Assembly (NCBI RefSeq): GCF_016724845.1
Contig: NZ_CP068082.1
Span: 1,860,001 to 1,924,000 of the forward strand
Source: Sphingobacterium spiritivorum
GTDB lineage: Bacteria > Bacteroidota > Bacteroidia > Sphingobacteriales > Sphingobacteriaceae
DNA: 64,000 nt
Direction of reading: 5' to 3'
Position 1 is the stretch's first letter, and each line of letters starts with the position of its first letter. Below are positions 36,235 to 46,009 of the stretch, piece by piece. The translations under genes and the position numbers were made by a program. Under the pieces are notes generated by a model, which was not told the DNA's origin, made no database searches, and saw only the letters and a list, made by a program, of their open reading frames with translations.

Positions 36235-36861
36235 TTAAAACTGACGCATAAAGTGTTGTATAACATCCGGGAAAAACAGAACCGTTAACAGTAATCCAGC
36301 CAGGGCACCAAAAAGATGGGCACTATGATTAATTCCGTCATTTGCTTTTCTGGAAGCCCAGTAACTGTAGCCCATAAACAATACAGCAAACAAATATGCT
36401 TTCATAGGAATGACAAAGAATATACCCAGCTCAGCCTGAGGATCAAACAGGATATAACCAAATAATACCGCGCTTATTGCACCGGATGCGCCCAGACTAT
36501 AATATCCGGGATTGTTCTTTTGCTGTAAGATTGTTGGTATATCACTCAGAACAAGACTGAACAGGTAAAGGATTGCAAACAAAAAATGTCCCCATGCACT
36601 GATTCCCGCGAAAATAGATTCCAGTCCGAATCCAAAATAGTAAAAGGTGATCATATTGAAGAGCAGGTGTCCCCAATCTTTGTGGATAAGTCCACTGGTA
36701 AAGATCGTATAAACACGATGCTTACGGTATACACTATAAGGATGCAACATCAATTTACCAAAAAGATGTTGATTTGAGAACAGATAAAGGCTAAGCCCGA
36801 TAGTGAGAATAAAAATCACACTGGACACAGGTGATTGTATAAAGTAGTTGAAATTTTCCAT
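36235..36861 (-). CDS. Rhomboid family intramembrane serine protease
   Basis: 208 aa with about six membrane segments. HLLFNMITFYYFG (HxxxN region of TM2), the GASGAISAVLFG nucleophile motif (GxSG) and NHSAHLFGALAGLL with the catalytic His are all present, so it should be active. ATG 36861 gives MENFNYFIQSP; a longer frame overlaps the LUD gene. It ends near a gene-poor spacer. Substrate unknown. Confidence 0.9.
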   Translation of the reverse strand: MENFNYFIQSPVSSVIFILTIGLSLYLFSNQHLFGKLMLHPYSVYRKHRVYTIFTSGLIHKDWGHLLFNMITFYYFGFGLESIFAGISAWGHFLFAILYLFSLVLSDIPTILQQKNNPGYYSLGASGAISAVLFGYILFDPQAELGIFFVIPMKAYLFAVLFMGYSYWASRKANDGINHSAHLFGALAGLLLTVLFFPDVIQHFMRQF

Positions 36862-36862
36862 G

Positions 36863-37510
36863 CTAAAATCTGTCCTCCAACATGAATACATATAATTCCT
36901 TTGGACCATGTGCACCCAACACCAGCATCTTCTCTATATCTGCTGTACGGCTTGGCCCCGTAATAGTGGTAATCATTGTCGGGAGACGATCTCCGTATTT
37001 TTGTTTTATTCCATTAAGCGCATGTTTTACATCCATCACCAATTGGGAGGCTTTGGCAATAACGATATGTACAGGCGGATAAATGCTCAGCCGACGTCCC
37101 CCTGCATTTGCATTGGAGATCATAATACTTCCATTCCTTGCAATTAAAGCTTCGCAAGCAGTAATGCCCACCTGCGCCTGTTCCAAATTCTGATCATCTG
37201 TCATTAGTGGGAAGCCGTATTGTCCCAGGAGTTGTTTGATACTCTCTTCCCAACCGTAGATTCGTGTTACATTCTGCTGCTCTGCAAATGCAATCAGATT
37301 TTCAATCAGGTTAATCTCTCCATCGCAATACACAAATTTGCCTGATATAGCTGTAAATTCACGCGCAAAAGTTACATCCAAGGACTCTTCCTCATCTTTG
37401 TACAACGGTGAATCTTCAAAATCAGGATGAGGATTTTCTCTTTTCTGTAAAAGAGCCTGCCGAATTTTCTTCAGCATTTTTTCTTTTGCGGTCGTATTCT
37501 TGATGTTCAT
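36863..37510 (-). CDS. LUD domain protein (LutC/YkgG family)
   Basis: 215 aa. LutC-like features: GWEESIKQLLGQYGFPL, VGITACEALIARNGSIMI and MITTITGPSRTADIEKMLVLGAHGPKEL, with the typical TGPSRTADIE motif. LutC is part of the LutABC lactate oxidation complex, but no lutA or lutB is present here, so the role is uncertain. ATG 37510 (MNIKNTT) is chosen over an upstream frame start at 37567. It is just downstream of ftsH and overlaps the end of nothing; the rhomboid gene begins 1 bp after its stop. Confidence 0.88.
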   Translation of the reverse strand: MNIKNTTAKEKMLKKIRQALLQKRENPHPDFEDSPLYKDEEESLDVTFAREFTAISGKFVYCDGEINLIENLIAFAEQQNVTRIYGWEESIKQLLGQYGFPLMTDDQNLEQAQVGITACEALIARNGSIMISNANAGGRRLSIYPPVHIVIAKASQLVMDVKHALNGIKQKYGDRLPTMITTITGPSRTADIEKMLVLGAHGPKELYVFMLEDRF

Positions 37511-37586
37511 TTGAGAAGTATTGACGGCTATAAAAAACGATGTACCGTAAGCAAAGCTACAGTACATCGCGATCAGTTTTATTTAA

Positions 37587-39656
37587 TTACGAATTAGGGG
37601 AATCCTGGTTTTTTTGATCAGCAATTCCTTCTGCAGACTCTTCCGGTATAGGAGGAATCGGCAATTGGGTCTGCGGAACACCAGAAGATTTTCCGTTTAC
37701 AAATTCGTCATAAGTTGTTCTGTTTACAAAAGGACGTTTACCCAGAATCTCTTCCAGATCAGACTGGAATAAGATTTCTTTCTCAAGAAGCTTCTCCGCA
37801 ATCTTGATCAATCCTTCCTGATTGGCTAACAGCAACTCTCTTGTCCGCTCATACACCGCAGAAATCAATGTTCTTACTTCTTCATCGATAAGTTCTGCTG
37901 TCTGATCAGAATAAGGTTTCTGGAATTGAGATTCTCCGGAACTGTCTCTGAAAGATATATTACCAACTTTATGGTTCATACCATAAACAGCAGTCATAGC
38001 ATACGCCAGTTTTGTAATACGTTCCAGGTCATTTTGCGCTCCGGTAGAAATACGGCCAAATGTAATGTCTTCGGCTACACGTCCACCCATAGTCATACAC
38101 ATACTATCCAGCAATTGCTCTGTAGTATAGAGAAATTGTTCTTTTGGCAGGTACTGCGCATATCCCAATGCAGCTACTCCACGTGGAACAATAGAAACCT
38201 TTACCAAAGGATCCGCATGCTCCAAAAACCAACCCGCAATAGCATGTCCGGCTTCGTGATAAGCAACAATTTTCTTCTCTTCAGGAGAGATAATTTTATT
38301 TTTCTTTTCAAGCCCTCCGATGACACGATCTATCGCATCCTGGAAGTCCTGCATATCGATTTCTTTCTTATCCTTACGGGCCGCAATCAAAGCTGCTTCA
38401 TTACATACATTTGCAATTTCGGCTCCGGCAAATCCCGGTGTCTGTGCAGATAATTTTTTCGCGTCAACTGAAGCGGAAAGTTTCAATGGCTTCAGGTGAA
38501 CATTGAAAATCTGTTCTCTGCCAATCAAATCCGGTTTATCAATTGAGATCTGACGGTCAAAACGTCCCGGACGTAACAACGCTGTATCTAAGACATCTAT
38601 ACGGTTTGTTGCAGCCAGAATAATAACGCCCAGATTTGTTCCGAAACCATCCATCTCGACTAAAAGCTGATTCAGCGTATTCTCCCGTTCATCATTACCA
38701 CCCATGATGGAATTTTTTCCGCGGGCACGGCCAATAGCATCGATCTCATCAATAAAAATAATACAAGGAGCTTTTTCTTTCGCTTGTTTGAAGAGGTCAC
38801 GGACACGAGAAGCACCCACACCTACAAACATCTCCACAAAATCGGATCCCGAAAGCGAGAAGAAAGGAACCTGTGCTTCACCAGCTACAGCTTTAGCCAG
38901 CAAGGTCTTACCTGTACCCGGAGGGCCTACTAAAAGAGCTCCTTTAGGAATTTTACCACCCAAATTCGTATATTTCTTCGGATTTTTAAGGAAATCTACA
39001 ATTTCCATCACTTCCTGTTTGGCTTCTTCCAATCCGGCAACATCATTAAAGGTAATATTAACCTGAGACTCTTTATCGAATAATTGCGCTTTAGATTTAC
39101 CAATGTTAAAAATTGCACCGCCGGCACCACCTGCTCCGCCATTCATTCTGCGCATCAGGAACAACCAGATCACAACAATAATAAGCAAAGGAAGCATAAA
39201 AGTGACGAACCAGCCTGTCCACGGGTTGGAACGATCTTCAGGGACAACGCGGATGCGCTGCGCCGGATCAACATTAGCCTGAGAAGTTTCCAGTTTCTTC
39301 TCTAAAGCTTCAAAAGAACCATCTGTAAAAACATATTGAGGTCCAGGTGAATTTCCTAGTTTGAGGGCATTCGGCGTTGGTGCAACATCTTTATACTTAC
39401 TATCTTCTTTTAGTTTGTTGGGTTTAATATATACTTCGACCTGAACTAAATCATTTTTCTTATAGGCAACGAGTTTCTCCACGTCTCCCGTATTGAGCAT
39501 CTTCGACTCGAACTCGCTATAGGTAGTTTGCTTTGCTGTCTCTCCGTTTAAAAAATACTGCAATCCAAAAAATCCCAAAATCATAGCGATCCACAACCAC
39601 ATCATATTGAATTTCGGTGGCATGGGTGTTACTTTTTTACTGGGTATTTTATTCAT
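37587..39656 (-). CDS. ftsH: ATP-dependent zinc metalloprotease FtsH
   Basis: 689 aa. Two N-terminal membrane segments (about 18-38 and 150-168) flank the periplasmic domain. AAA+ core with Walker [17 protein letters not shown], Walker [13 protein letters not shown] and the second region of homology; zinc protease motif [10 protein letters not shown] (HExxH). It degrades membrane and regulatory proteins. It is preceded by rsfS on the same strand (41 bp). Confidence 0.97.
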   Translation of the reverse strand: MNKIPSKKVTPMPPKFNMMWLWIAMILGFFGLQYFLNGETAKQTTYSEFESKMLNTGDVEKLVAYKKNDLVQVEVYIKPNKLKEDSKYKDVAPTPNALKLGNSPGPQYVFTDGSFEALEKKLETSQANVDPAQRIRVVPEDRSNPWTGWFVTFMLPLLIIVVIWLFLMRRMNGGAGGAGGAIFNIGKSKAQLFDKESQVNITFNDVAGLEEAKQEVMEIVDFLKNPKKYTNLGGKIPKGALLVGPPGTGKTLLAKAVAGEAQVPFFSLSGSDFVEMFVGVGASRVRDLFKQAKEKAPCIIFIDEIDAIGRARGKNSIMGGNDERENTLNQLLVEMDGFGTNLGVIILAATNRIDVLDTALLRPGRFDRQISIDKPDLIGREQIFNVHLKPLKLSASVDAKKLSAQTPGFAGAEIANVCNEAALIAARKDKKEIDMQDFQDAIDRVIGGLEKKNKIISPEEKKIVAYHEAGHAIAGWFLEHADPLVKVSIVPRGVAALGYAQYLPKEQFLYTTEQLLDSMCMTMGGRVAEDITFGRISTGAQNDLERITKLAYAMTAVYGMNHKVGNISFRDSSGESQFQKPYSDQTAELIDEEVRTLISAVYERTRELLLANQEGLIKIAEKLLEKEILFQSDLEEILGKRPFVNRTTYDEFVNGKSSGVPQTQLPIPPIPEESAEGIADQKNQDSPNS

Positions 39657-39697
39657 TATATTCTCTTGTTTGTGAAATTATGTTTTTCTAAAATCTG

Positions 39698-40072
39698 TTA
39701 AGCACTTTGATAAGTCTTGACATCGGCATCTCCCCATAAATCTTCTATGCCATAATGGCTTCTTTTTTCTGTTTTGAAGATATGCACAACGACATCTACA
39801 AAGTCAATCAGAATCCATTCTCCATTTCCATGACCTTCCTTATGCCAGGGGTCCTGACCAAATGCTTTGAAAATCTCTTCTTCGACACTTTTAGCGATCG
39901 CATTGACCTGTGTAGTGGAGTCTGCATGGCAAATTACAAAATAATCGGAGACGGAACTGTTAATATTTCTCAAATCAAGCCGTACTATTTCATTTCCCTT
40001 TTTTTCCTGCATTCCATGAACAGCAATCTCGGCCAGCTTTGAAGATAATCCTACGTTTTTATTTTTAACCAT
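39698..40072 (-). CDS. rsfS: Ribosomal silencing factor RsfS
   Basis: 124 aa, the usual size. IVRLDLRNINSSVSDYFVICHADST, EGHGNGEWILIDFVDVVVHIF and YGIEDLWGDA are RsfS/Iojap signatures. It binds L14 and blocks subunit joining in starvation. It lies upstream of ftsH and divergent from birA. Confidence 0.95.
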   Translation of the reverse strand: MVKNKNVGLSSKLAEIAVHGMQEKKGNEIVRLDLRNINSSVSDYFVICHADSTTQVNAIAKSVEEEIFKAFGQDPWHKEGHGNGEWILIDFVDVVVHIFKTEKRSHYGIEDLWGDADVKTYQSA

Positions 40073-40120
40073 TAAAAATTATTATAGTTTTGATCCTTTA
40101 ATTCTTTAATCCTCTTTTCT

Positions 40121-40897
40121 GTGCAAAATAACACATTTCTGCGACTTTATATGGGTCTAAACTTAATAAAGTTGGACCGGGTGGCTTCTACAAATGATTA
40201 TTTAAGAGAACAACTGTCAAATTTCAAGCCATTTGCGGAGGGTTCTGCCATTATGGCAACAGAACAATTCCAGGGAAAAGGCCAAAGGGGTAATATCTGG
40301 CGATCAGAACCCGGCAAAAACCTCACCTTAAGCATCTTACTTTATCCTTCTTTTTTAGCGATATCCAAACAATTTTTTTTAAATGTGGCCATAAGTCTGG
40401 GTATTGCAAAATGGCTACAAACGCAAACAAATGCACAAATAACTGTAAAGTGGCCAAATGACATCATGGCCAATCAACAGAAAATCTGCGGAATTCTTAT
40501 CGAAAATCAAATTAAAAAAGATTCTATTTCGAGCAGTATTATAGGAATGGGTATAAATATTAATCAAACTGATTTTCCCAGCGAAATCAGTCATAAAGTC
40601 TGTTCTTTAAAAAAATTGCTGCAAAAACCGGACGACATCTGCATAGAAAGCCTTTTGCCTGAGCTTTTCTATTATTTAGAAACACAGTATGACCGGCTAA
40701 AGGCCGGAGATGGGACAGAATTATTGAAGGACTATAACTCGATCCTTATGTGGCGCGGCGAAAAACATAATTTCCTTATTGATAATGTAACAGTCGAAGG
40801 CACTATTACAGAGGTGGACAAGGAAGGTCAGCTATGGGTTGATTTCGGAAAAAAGCTCATCTCTTTTAATTTAAAAGAGATCGCGTACCAGCTATAG
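40121..40897 (+). CDS. birA: Biotin--[acetyl-CoA-carboxylase] ligase
   Basis: 258 aa. The catalytic domain starts at once (LIKLDRVASTNDYL), with biotin-binding GKGQRGNIWRSEPGKNLTLS and WPNDIMANQQKICGILIE; a short BPL C-terminal domain follows. No N-terminal HTH, so it is the monofunctional class. The start is GTG 40121: the MQNNTF opening resembles related Bacteroidota BirA proteins. An ATG at 40151 is possible. Divergent from rsfS. Confidence 0.92.
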   Translation: MQNNTFLRLYMGLNLIKLDRVASTNDYLREQLSNFKPFAEGSAIMATEQFQGKGQRGNIWRSEPGKNLTLSILLYPSFLAISKQFFLNVAISLGIAKWLQTQTNAQITVKWPNDIMANQQKICGILIENQIKKDSISSSIIGMGININQTDFPSEISHKVCSLKKLLQKPDDICIESLLPELFYYLETQYDRLKAGDGTELLKDYNSILMWRGEKHNFLIDNVTVEGTITEVDKEGQLWVDFGKKLISFNLKEIAYQL

Positions 40898-41018
40898 GCA
40901 ACGACAATTTTACTTTGAGATTAGTTTAACAAAGAACTTTTACGCTATTTTTGTACAAGGTTAATTAAACCTTTTAATGAAAGTAGTAATCATAAATAGA
41001 GGTATAACATATTAAAAG

Positions 41019-41474
41019 ATGAAAATGAAAAAATTAAGTTTATTAATCGTTGCTATATTATTTACGGTAGTGAGTACACATGCACAGATTCTGAATCCTG
41101 TTAAATGGTCCGTTGCGACTAAAAAGACCAGCAATACAGAAGCCATTGTGTATATAAAAGCTACTATTGACAAAGGATGGCACATTTATTCTCAAAATGT
41201 TGGTGAAGGCGGTCCGGTAGCGACTTCTTTTAGCTTTACTCCCTCTAAAGACTTTACATTAGCCGGCAAAACAGCGGAACCTACTCCAAAATCAAAATAT
41301 GAGGATGCCTTTAAAATGAACGTAAAATTCTTTGAGAAAGAAGTCATTTTTGCACAAAAAGTCAAACTTAAAAAAGGACAGACTGCAGTAAAGGGTAAAG
41401 TAGAATTCATGGTGTGTGATGATTCCCGTTGTCTTCCACCGGACGAATATGCTTTTACTGCGCAGATTAAGTAA
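41019..41474 (+). CDS. DsbD alpha-domain-like periplasmic protein
   Basis: 151 aa. Signal peptide (LLIVAILFTVVSTHA then Q). The body matches the N-terminal domain of DsbD: ATIDKGWHIYSQNV near residue 50 and the cysteine pair in VCDDSRCLPPDEYAF near the C-terminus. It probably receives electrons from the membrane domain encoded by the next gene, which lacks this domain. A TATTTTTG -7 box is at 40947-40954. Confidence 0.87.
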   Translation: MKMKKLSLLIVAILFTVVSTHAQILNPVKWSVATKKTSNTEAIVYIKATIDKGWHIYSQNVGEGGPVATSFSFTPSKDFTLAGKTAEPTPKSKYEDAFKMNVKFFEKEVIFAQKVKLKKGQTAVKGKVEFMVCDDSRCLPPDEYAFTAQIK

Positions 41475-41559
41475 TTTAAAAAATTTAAGTTAATATGAAT
41501 TTTGGCGGTAAACTCGTTTACTGCCTTTTTTTTATTTTTGATATTTCTTATCCATAAAC

Positions 41560-43236
41560 ATGAAAAAACTTCATTTTCTTTTACTTACGTTATTTCTGAC
41601 ATTTTCTACAGCTTCGTTTGCGTTGAATGTACAGGATAGCAGCTCCACTGACAGCGCCGTACTCACGGAGATCCCTTCAGATCTGGAGTTTTCGGATGGT
41701 CAGGATGAAGTATCTTCTACAGATACGATTACCACAGATACAACTGGCGTAAAGCAGGTCGCACAGACTAATACAACAGACAATAATCAGGAAAAATCTC
41801 TTTGGACCATTTTTATTGCCGGATTGGTAGGTGGATTTCTGGCTTTTCTGATGCCTTGTATCTTTCCTATGGTTCCGCTAACGGTGAGTTTTTTCACGAA
41901 GAAAGCCGGCAGCAGAGCGAAAGCTGTACAGCAGGCATTGTTGTATGGATTCTTTATTATTGTTATCTATGTGGCGTTAGGGATGCTGGTCACCATTACC
42001 TTTGGTTCTGATGCACTGAATGCCCTATCGACAAACGGATTCTTTAATTTCTTCTTTTTTATCTTGCTGGTTGTTTTTGCTGCTTCCTTTTTCGGAGCAT
42101 TTGAAATTACGCTGCCAAGCTCATTTGTCAACAAGATCGACTCCAAATCTGATAAAGGAGGTCTTATAGGATTATTTTTCATGGCCTTTAGTCTTGCGGT
42201 CGTGTCCTTCTCCTGTACAGGTCCTATTATCGGAACATTACTTGTCGATGCCGCTTCCAAAGGAGATCGTTTGGGGCCGGCGATTGGTATGCTGGGATTT
42301 TCGGTTGCACTGGCCATCCCTTTTGCATTGTTTGCCTTATTCCCGTCTCTGCTAAAGTCAATGCCAAAATCAGGCGGATGGCTTAACAGTGTCAAAGTGG
42401 TTCTGGGATTTTTGGAGCTTGCATTAGCATTAAAATTTCTTTCCAACGTAGATCTGGCCTACCACTGGAACTGGCTTGACCGCGAAGTATTTCTTTCCTT
42501 GTGGATCGTGATCTTCGGACTTATGGGACTGTATTTAATAGGTAAGATCAAATTCTCGCATGACAGTGACTTAGCATATATGTCTGTGCCGCGCACACTT
42601 TTAGCCATAATTGTATTTTCTTTTGTTGTCTACATGGTTCCGGGGTTGTGGGGAGCACCGCTGAAATCTATTTCGGCTTTCCTTCCTCCTTCCGCAACAC
42701 AGGATTTTGATCTTAGTGCAGGTGTGGCTGCAGGACCTTCGGCACATGACGGCAAAGTAAAGAAATATGCGGAAATCTTCCATGAGCGTGGTACACCAAA
42801 AGGTTTTGATCCGTACTACGATTATGATCAGGCGCTGCAGACCGCTAAGGAAGTGAACAAACCGGTAATGATCGACTTTACAGGATGGAACTGTGTCAAT
42901 TGCAGACAGATGGAAGCCAATGTCTGGACAGATCCGAGAGTTGCCAAGTTGTTAAAAGAACAATTCGTAATGGCAGAATTATTTGTAGACGACAAGACCG
43001 AACTGACTCCTGAAGAACAATATGTTTCTAAATTCAGCGGTAAAAAGATTCGTACTATAGGAAATAAAAACAGTGACTTTCAGGCCTCTGCATTCAATAG
43101 TAATTCACAACCGCTATATGTTATTGTAGATACGGAAGGTAATGTATTGGTGCCACCAAGCGGGGCGGATTACAATATTGACAGCTATATCAAATTTTTA
43201 CAAAGCGGTTTAGATGCTTTTAATGCCAAAAAATAA
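41560..43236 (+). CDS. dsbD: Thiol:disulfide interchange protein DsbD (beta and gamma domains)
   Basis: 558 aa. Signal peptide, then a Ser/Thr/Asp-rich linker (about 25-75), a membrane domain with about eight segments carrying MPCIFPMVPLTV and FSCTGPIIGTLL (the redox cysteines of the beta domain), and a C-terminal thioredoxin domain with FTGWNCVNCRQMEANVW (CxxC). It moves electrons from cytoplasmic thioredoxin to periplasmic partners. The N-terminal alpha domain is absent and encoded by the upstream gene, 85 bp away. Confidence 0.93.
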   Translation: MKKLHFLLLTLFLTFSTASFALNVQDSSSTDSAVLTEIPSDLEFSDGQDEVSSTDTITTDTTGVKQVAQTNTTDNNQEKSLWTIFIAGLVGGFLAFLMPCIFPMVPLTVSFFTKKAGSRAKAVQQALLYGFFIIVIYVALGMLVTITFGSDALNALSTNGFFNFFFFILLVVFAASFFGAFEITLPSSFVNKIDSKSDKGGLIGLFFMAFSLAVVSFSCTGPIIGTLLVDAASKGDRLGPAIGMLGFSVALAIPFALFALFPSLLKSMPKSGGWLNSVKVVLGFLELALALKFLSNVDLAYHWNWLDREVFLSLWIVIFGLMGLYLIGKIKFSHDSDLAYMSVPRTLLAIIVFSFVVYMVPGLWGAPLKSISAFLPPSATQDFDLSAGVAAGPSAHDGKVKKYAEIFHERGTPKGFDPYYDYDQALQTAKEVNKPVMIDFTGWNCVNCRQMEANVWTDPRVAKLLKEQFVMAELFVDDKTELTPEEQYVSKFSGKKIRTIGNKNSDFQASAFNSNSQPLYVIVDTEGNVLVPPSGADYNIDSYIKFLQSGLDAFNAKK

Positions 43237-43259
43237 GATTTCTTATTATCTTTGAATAT

Positions 43260-44234
43260 ATGAGTAAGATCAAGAATATTGCCGTATTAACATCAGGAGG
43301 AGACGCTCCCGGAATGAACGCTGCTATCCGTGCAGTTGTCCGTACAGGTATCTATTATAATTTAAATGTTTTTGGTATCCGCAGAGGATATGATGGAATG
43401 GTAAGTGGAGATATTATCAGTATGGATGCCAAATCCGTAGCTAATATTATCCAAAGAGGAGGAACCATACTTAAAACGGCCAGAAGTGATGAGTTTCGCA
43501 CAATAGAAGGCCGTCAGAAAGCCTATGAAAACTTAAGAAAGCACGAAATCGATGCATTAGTCGTGATTGGCGGAGACGGGACTTTCACCGGTGCGTCCAA
43601 GTTTATTGAAGAGTTTGATTTTCCGGTAATGGGTTTACCGGGTACTATCGATAATGATTTATTAGGAACTGATTTTACAATTGGCTACGATACAGCGATC
43701 AATACTGTTGTAGATGCTGTGGATAAAATCAGAGACACTGCAGAATCACACGATCGCCTCTTTGTAATCGAAGTAATGGGTCGTGACTCGGGCTTAATAG
43801 CTCTTCGCTCGGGAATAAGCACAGGTGCTGAAGCCGTATTAATTCCGGAAATCAAAGTGGATTATGATGCCATTATGACGCGTCTGGATAAGACACGTAA
43901 GAATAAAGCTTCCCGCATTATCATTGTTGCAGAGGGAGATCAGGAGGGTGGAATGGTTGTAGCGGATAAGATCAAGGAGAGTTTTCCTTCTTATGATGTG
44001 CGACTTTCGATATTAGGTCACATACAACGCGGCGGATCTCCGACCTGTATGGATCGTGTATTGGCGAGTCGTGTAGGTGTGGGAGCTGTCGAAGGCCTGA
44101 TCGAAGGCAGAAGAGGTGAAATGGTGGGATTAATCCACGGAGAGGTCAAATATACCCCGTTCAGCAAAGCAATCAAGCATATCGATAAAATTGATGACAA
44201 TCTGACAAGAATTGTCGAAATTCTATCCCTATAA
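43260..44234 (+). CDS. pfkA: ATP-dependent 6-phosphofructokinase
   Basis: 324 aa, bacterial PfkA length. TSGGDAPGMNAAIRAVVR, GGDGTFTGA, PGTIDNDLLGTDFTIGYDTA and LGHIQRGGSPT are conserved; Gly in GGDG implies ATP rather than PPi as donor. It performs the committed glycolytic step. It follows dsbD by 23 bp, and TATCTTTG at 43247-43254 ends 5 bp before the ATG. Confidence 0.97.
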   Translation: MSKIKNIAVLTSGGDAPGMNAAIRAVVRTGIYYNLNVFGIRRGYDGMVSGDIISMDAKSVANIIQRGGTILKTARSDEFRTIEGRQKAYENLRKHEIDALVVIGGDGTFTGASKFIEEFDFPVMGLPGTIDNDLLGTDFTIGYDTAINTVVDAVDKIRDTAESHDRLFVIEVMGRDSGLIALRSGISTGAEAVLIPEIKVDYDAIMTRLDKTRKNKASRIIIVAEGDQEGGMVVADKIKESFPSYDVRLSILGHIQRGGSPTCMDRVLASRVGVGAVEGLIEGRRGEMVGLIHGEVKYTPFSKAIKHIDKIDDNLTRIVEILSL

Positions 44235-44270
44235 AATAAAAGGAGGTGCAAATGCACCTCCTTTTATTTT
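44233..44270. terminator. Bidirectional terminator overlapping two stop codons
   Basis: An 18-bp perfect inverted repeat (AAAATAAAAGGAGGTGCA, AA, complement) with U-tracts in both orientations. Its left arm overlaps the pfkA TAA and its right arm the TAA of the convergent lipoprotein gene. Confidence 0.9.
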
Positions 44271-44707
44271 AAAAGTGTATTTCTATACGCATCTGTTATC
44301 TCCGGCAGCTTGATATCCTGCCCCTCTCTTTGCAATGAATCCGCCAAATTATTGGTCTCTCCAAGAGCCTTGATATAAGCTTGTACAACATCGTCCTCCA
44401 CATTGATTTCCCTGCCTTCTTTGATATCGACTTGATACCGGTTATTTACCAGTTTGACATGGCCATAAAATCGATATGCAGCAGCCTTCAACAGGGATAG
44501 ATCTTTCTGTGACAACTGATCAATCCTCGCTTCTGCAGGGAGGTTAACTTCAATAAATTCCCCATCTTTTGCCAGTTGATCAATGGGTGTATCCAATGGC
44601 AAAGCGGCCAGAGCGGCCAGATTGATAATCGCTACTCCTTCTTTCTTTGGAGATTGGCAAGCTGAAATCAGAAGGAGACTAATAAATAATGAATAGAGTA
44701 TCCGCAT
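44264..44707 (-). CDS. Hypothetical lipoprotein
   Basis: 147 aa. Lipobox LLISAC at about residue 17. The mature part is highly charged, mostly helical (IDQLSQKDLSLLKAAAYRFY, VEDDVVQAYIKALGETNNL). No known domain. It starts 77 bp downstream of the TlpA gene's stop on the same strand, so it may be cotranscribed. Confidence 0.75.
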   Translation of the reverse strand: MRILYSLFISLLLISACQSPKKEGVAIINLAALAALPLDTPIDQLAKDGEFIEVNLPAEARIDQLSQKDLSLLKAAAYRFYGHVKLVNNRYQVDIKEGREINVEDDVVQAYIKALGETNNLADSLQREGQDIKLPEITDAYRNTLLK

Positions 44708-44784
44708 CTTAATAGTATGATGAATGAATACAAAAGGCTTTCCATAATTGAAAAGCCCTTTGTATGGTTATTATTTTTGATGTA

Positions 44785-45915
44785 TTATTTCAAAATCTCA
44801 GAAAGCTTAGCTACTAGAGCTTCTCCTCTTAGATTGGAGGCCACAATTTTTCCCTGCGGATCAAGTAAAAAATTCTGAGGAATTCCTCGGATTGAATACA
44901 GTTCTACAACCGCCGATCCCCATCCTTTTAGGTCTGAAACATGTGGCCAGGCCTGCAGGTTATCTGCATTAATAGCATTTACCCATGCATCTTTTTTTCC
45001 TTCCTGATCCAATGAAACGCCAAGTACTGTGAAATTTTTGTCCTTAAACTGATTAAATGCTGCTACTACATTCGGGTTTTCATGTCTGCAGGGCCCGCAC
45101 CAGCTTGCCCAGAAATCTACCAACACATATTTGCCTCTCAATGAAGAAAGTGCCAAAGGTTTGCCTGTGGTATCAGGAAGCGTAAAATCCGGCGCTACAG
45201 ATCCAACAGCTAATTTCTTCAGATCAGCGATTTTCTGTTCCAGCGCTTTTCCTTTTTTACTGTTTTTCAATTCTGCAGATAAAGCTTTGAACTGAGGCTC
45301 TACAAATTCGCTTACGGACTCCGGATCAAGCTTTTCTTCCAGGAGACTTAATGAAATAAAGCTGTTAGGATTTGCTTTTACATATTCATCATTTACTACC
45401 TGTTGTTTTTCAAAGATAGCCTGTGCCTTTTCCTGAAGAGCTCCTACAAACTCCTGATCATTTTTCTGCTCTGCAGTAGCTGCCATGTATTCATTATTCA
45501 AGGCTGCAAACTGTTCCTCAAAAGGTTTGATTACCTGCTTATAAGCAACAAGGTTATCATTGATCTGATTACCACTTATTTTTGCATCCTTCAGTATTTT
45601 ATCTCCTTCGATCTTCACCACTCCTTTTGAAAGGTATACAGCCGTGAGATCCGGTTGAGGAATAGACTGAGGATCCAGACCTTCAGGAGAAAGAACTACA
45701 AATGCCTGAACCGGCTCTGTAACGGTACCATGAAACTTAAATTCTCCTTTTACTACTGCTGTAGAGTCAAGAAAGGCCTGACCGTTATCTCTATATTGGA
45801 TATATGCCTTAGCTTTATCTCCGACATTGGCAAGCTTACCATGAACCGTAAAGTCCTCTTGCGCAAATACCAGCGCAGGAATAAGGCTAAGTCCTAAAAA
45901 AATCGATTTCTTCAT
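44785..45915 (-). CDS. TlpA-like thiol:disulfide oxidoreductase with DUF4369 domain
   Basis: 376 aa. Signal peptide IFLGLSLIPALVFA. Residues about 20-115 resemble DUF4369 (FTVHGKLANVGDKAKAYIQY), then a helical linker and a C-terminal AhpC/TSA-type thioredoxin fold from about 235 with FWASWCGPCRHENPNV (CxxC, WCGPC). Periplasmic reductase of the TlpA/ResA group; this domain pair is very common in Bacteroidota. Confidence 0.93.
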   Translation of the reverse strand: MKKSIFLGLSLIPALVFAQEDFTVHGKLANVGDKAKAYIQYRDNGQAFLDSTAVVKGEFKFHGTVTEPVQAFVVLSPEGLDPQSIPQPDLTAVYLSKGVVKIEGDKILKDAKISGNQINDNLVAYKQVIKPFEEQFAALNNEYMAATAEQKNDQEFVGALQEKAQAIFEKQQVVNDEYVKANPNSFISLSLLEEKLDPESVSEFVEPQFKALSAELKNSKKGKALEQKIADLKKLAVGSVAPDFTLPDTTGKPLALSSLRGKYVLVDFWASWCGPCRHENPNVVAAFNQFKDKNFTVLGVSLDQEGKKDAWVNAINADNLQAWPHVSDLKGWGSAVVELYSIRGIPQNFLLDPQGKIVASNLRGEALVAKLSEILK

Positions 45916-46009
45916 TATAATTTAATTGTATTTGTTTAAAAATCTATGTACGCTATCTATTATAACGGTTTTTAAAGTGTTTTCTGCGGATGTCATTACA
46001 AAAATTTTG

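Noticed and set aside
43247..43254. Firm promoter call for pfkA
   Set aside because: The -7 box is good but no TTTG/TTG is at the right distance, so it was not listed as a promoter.
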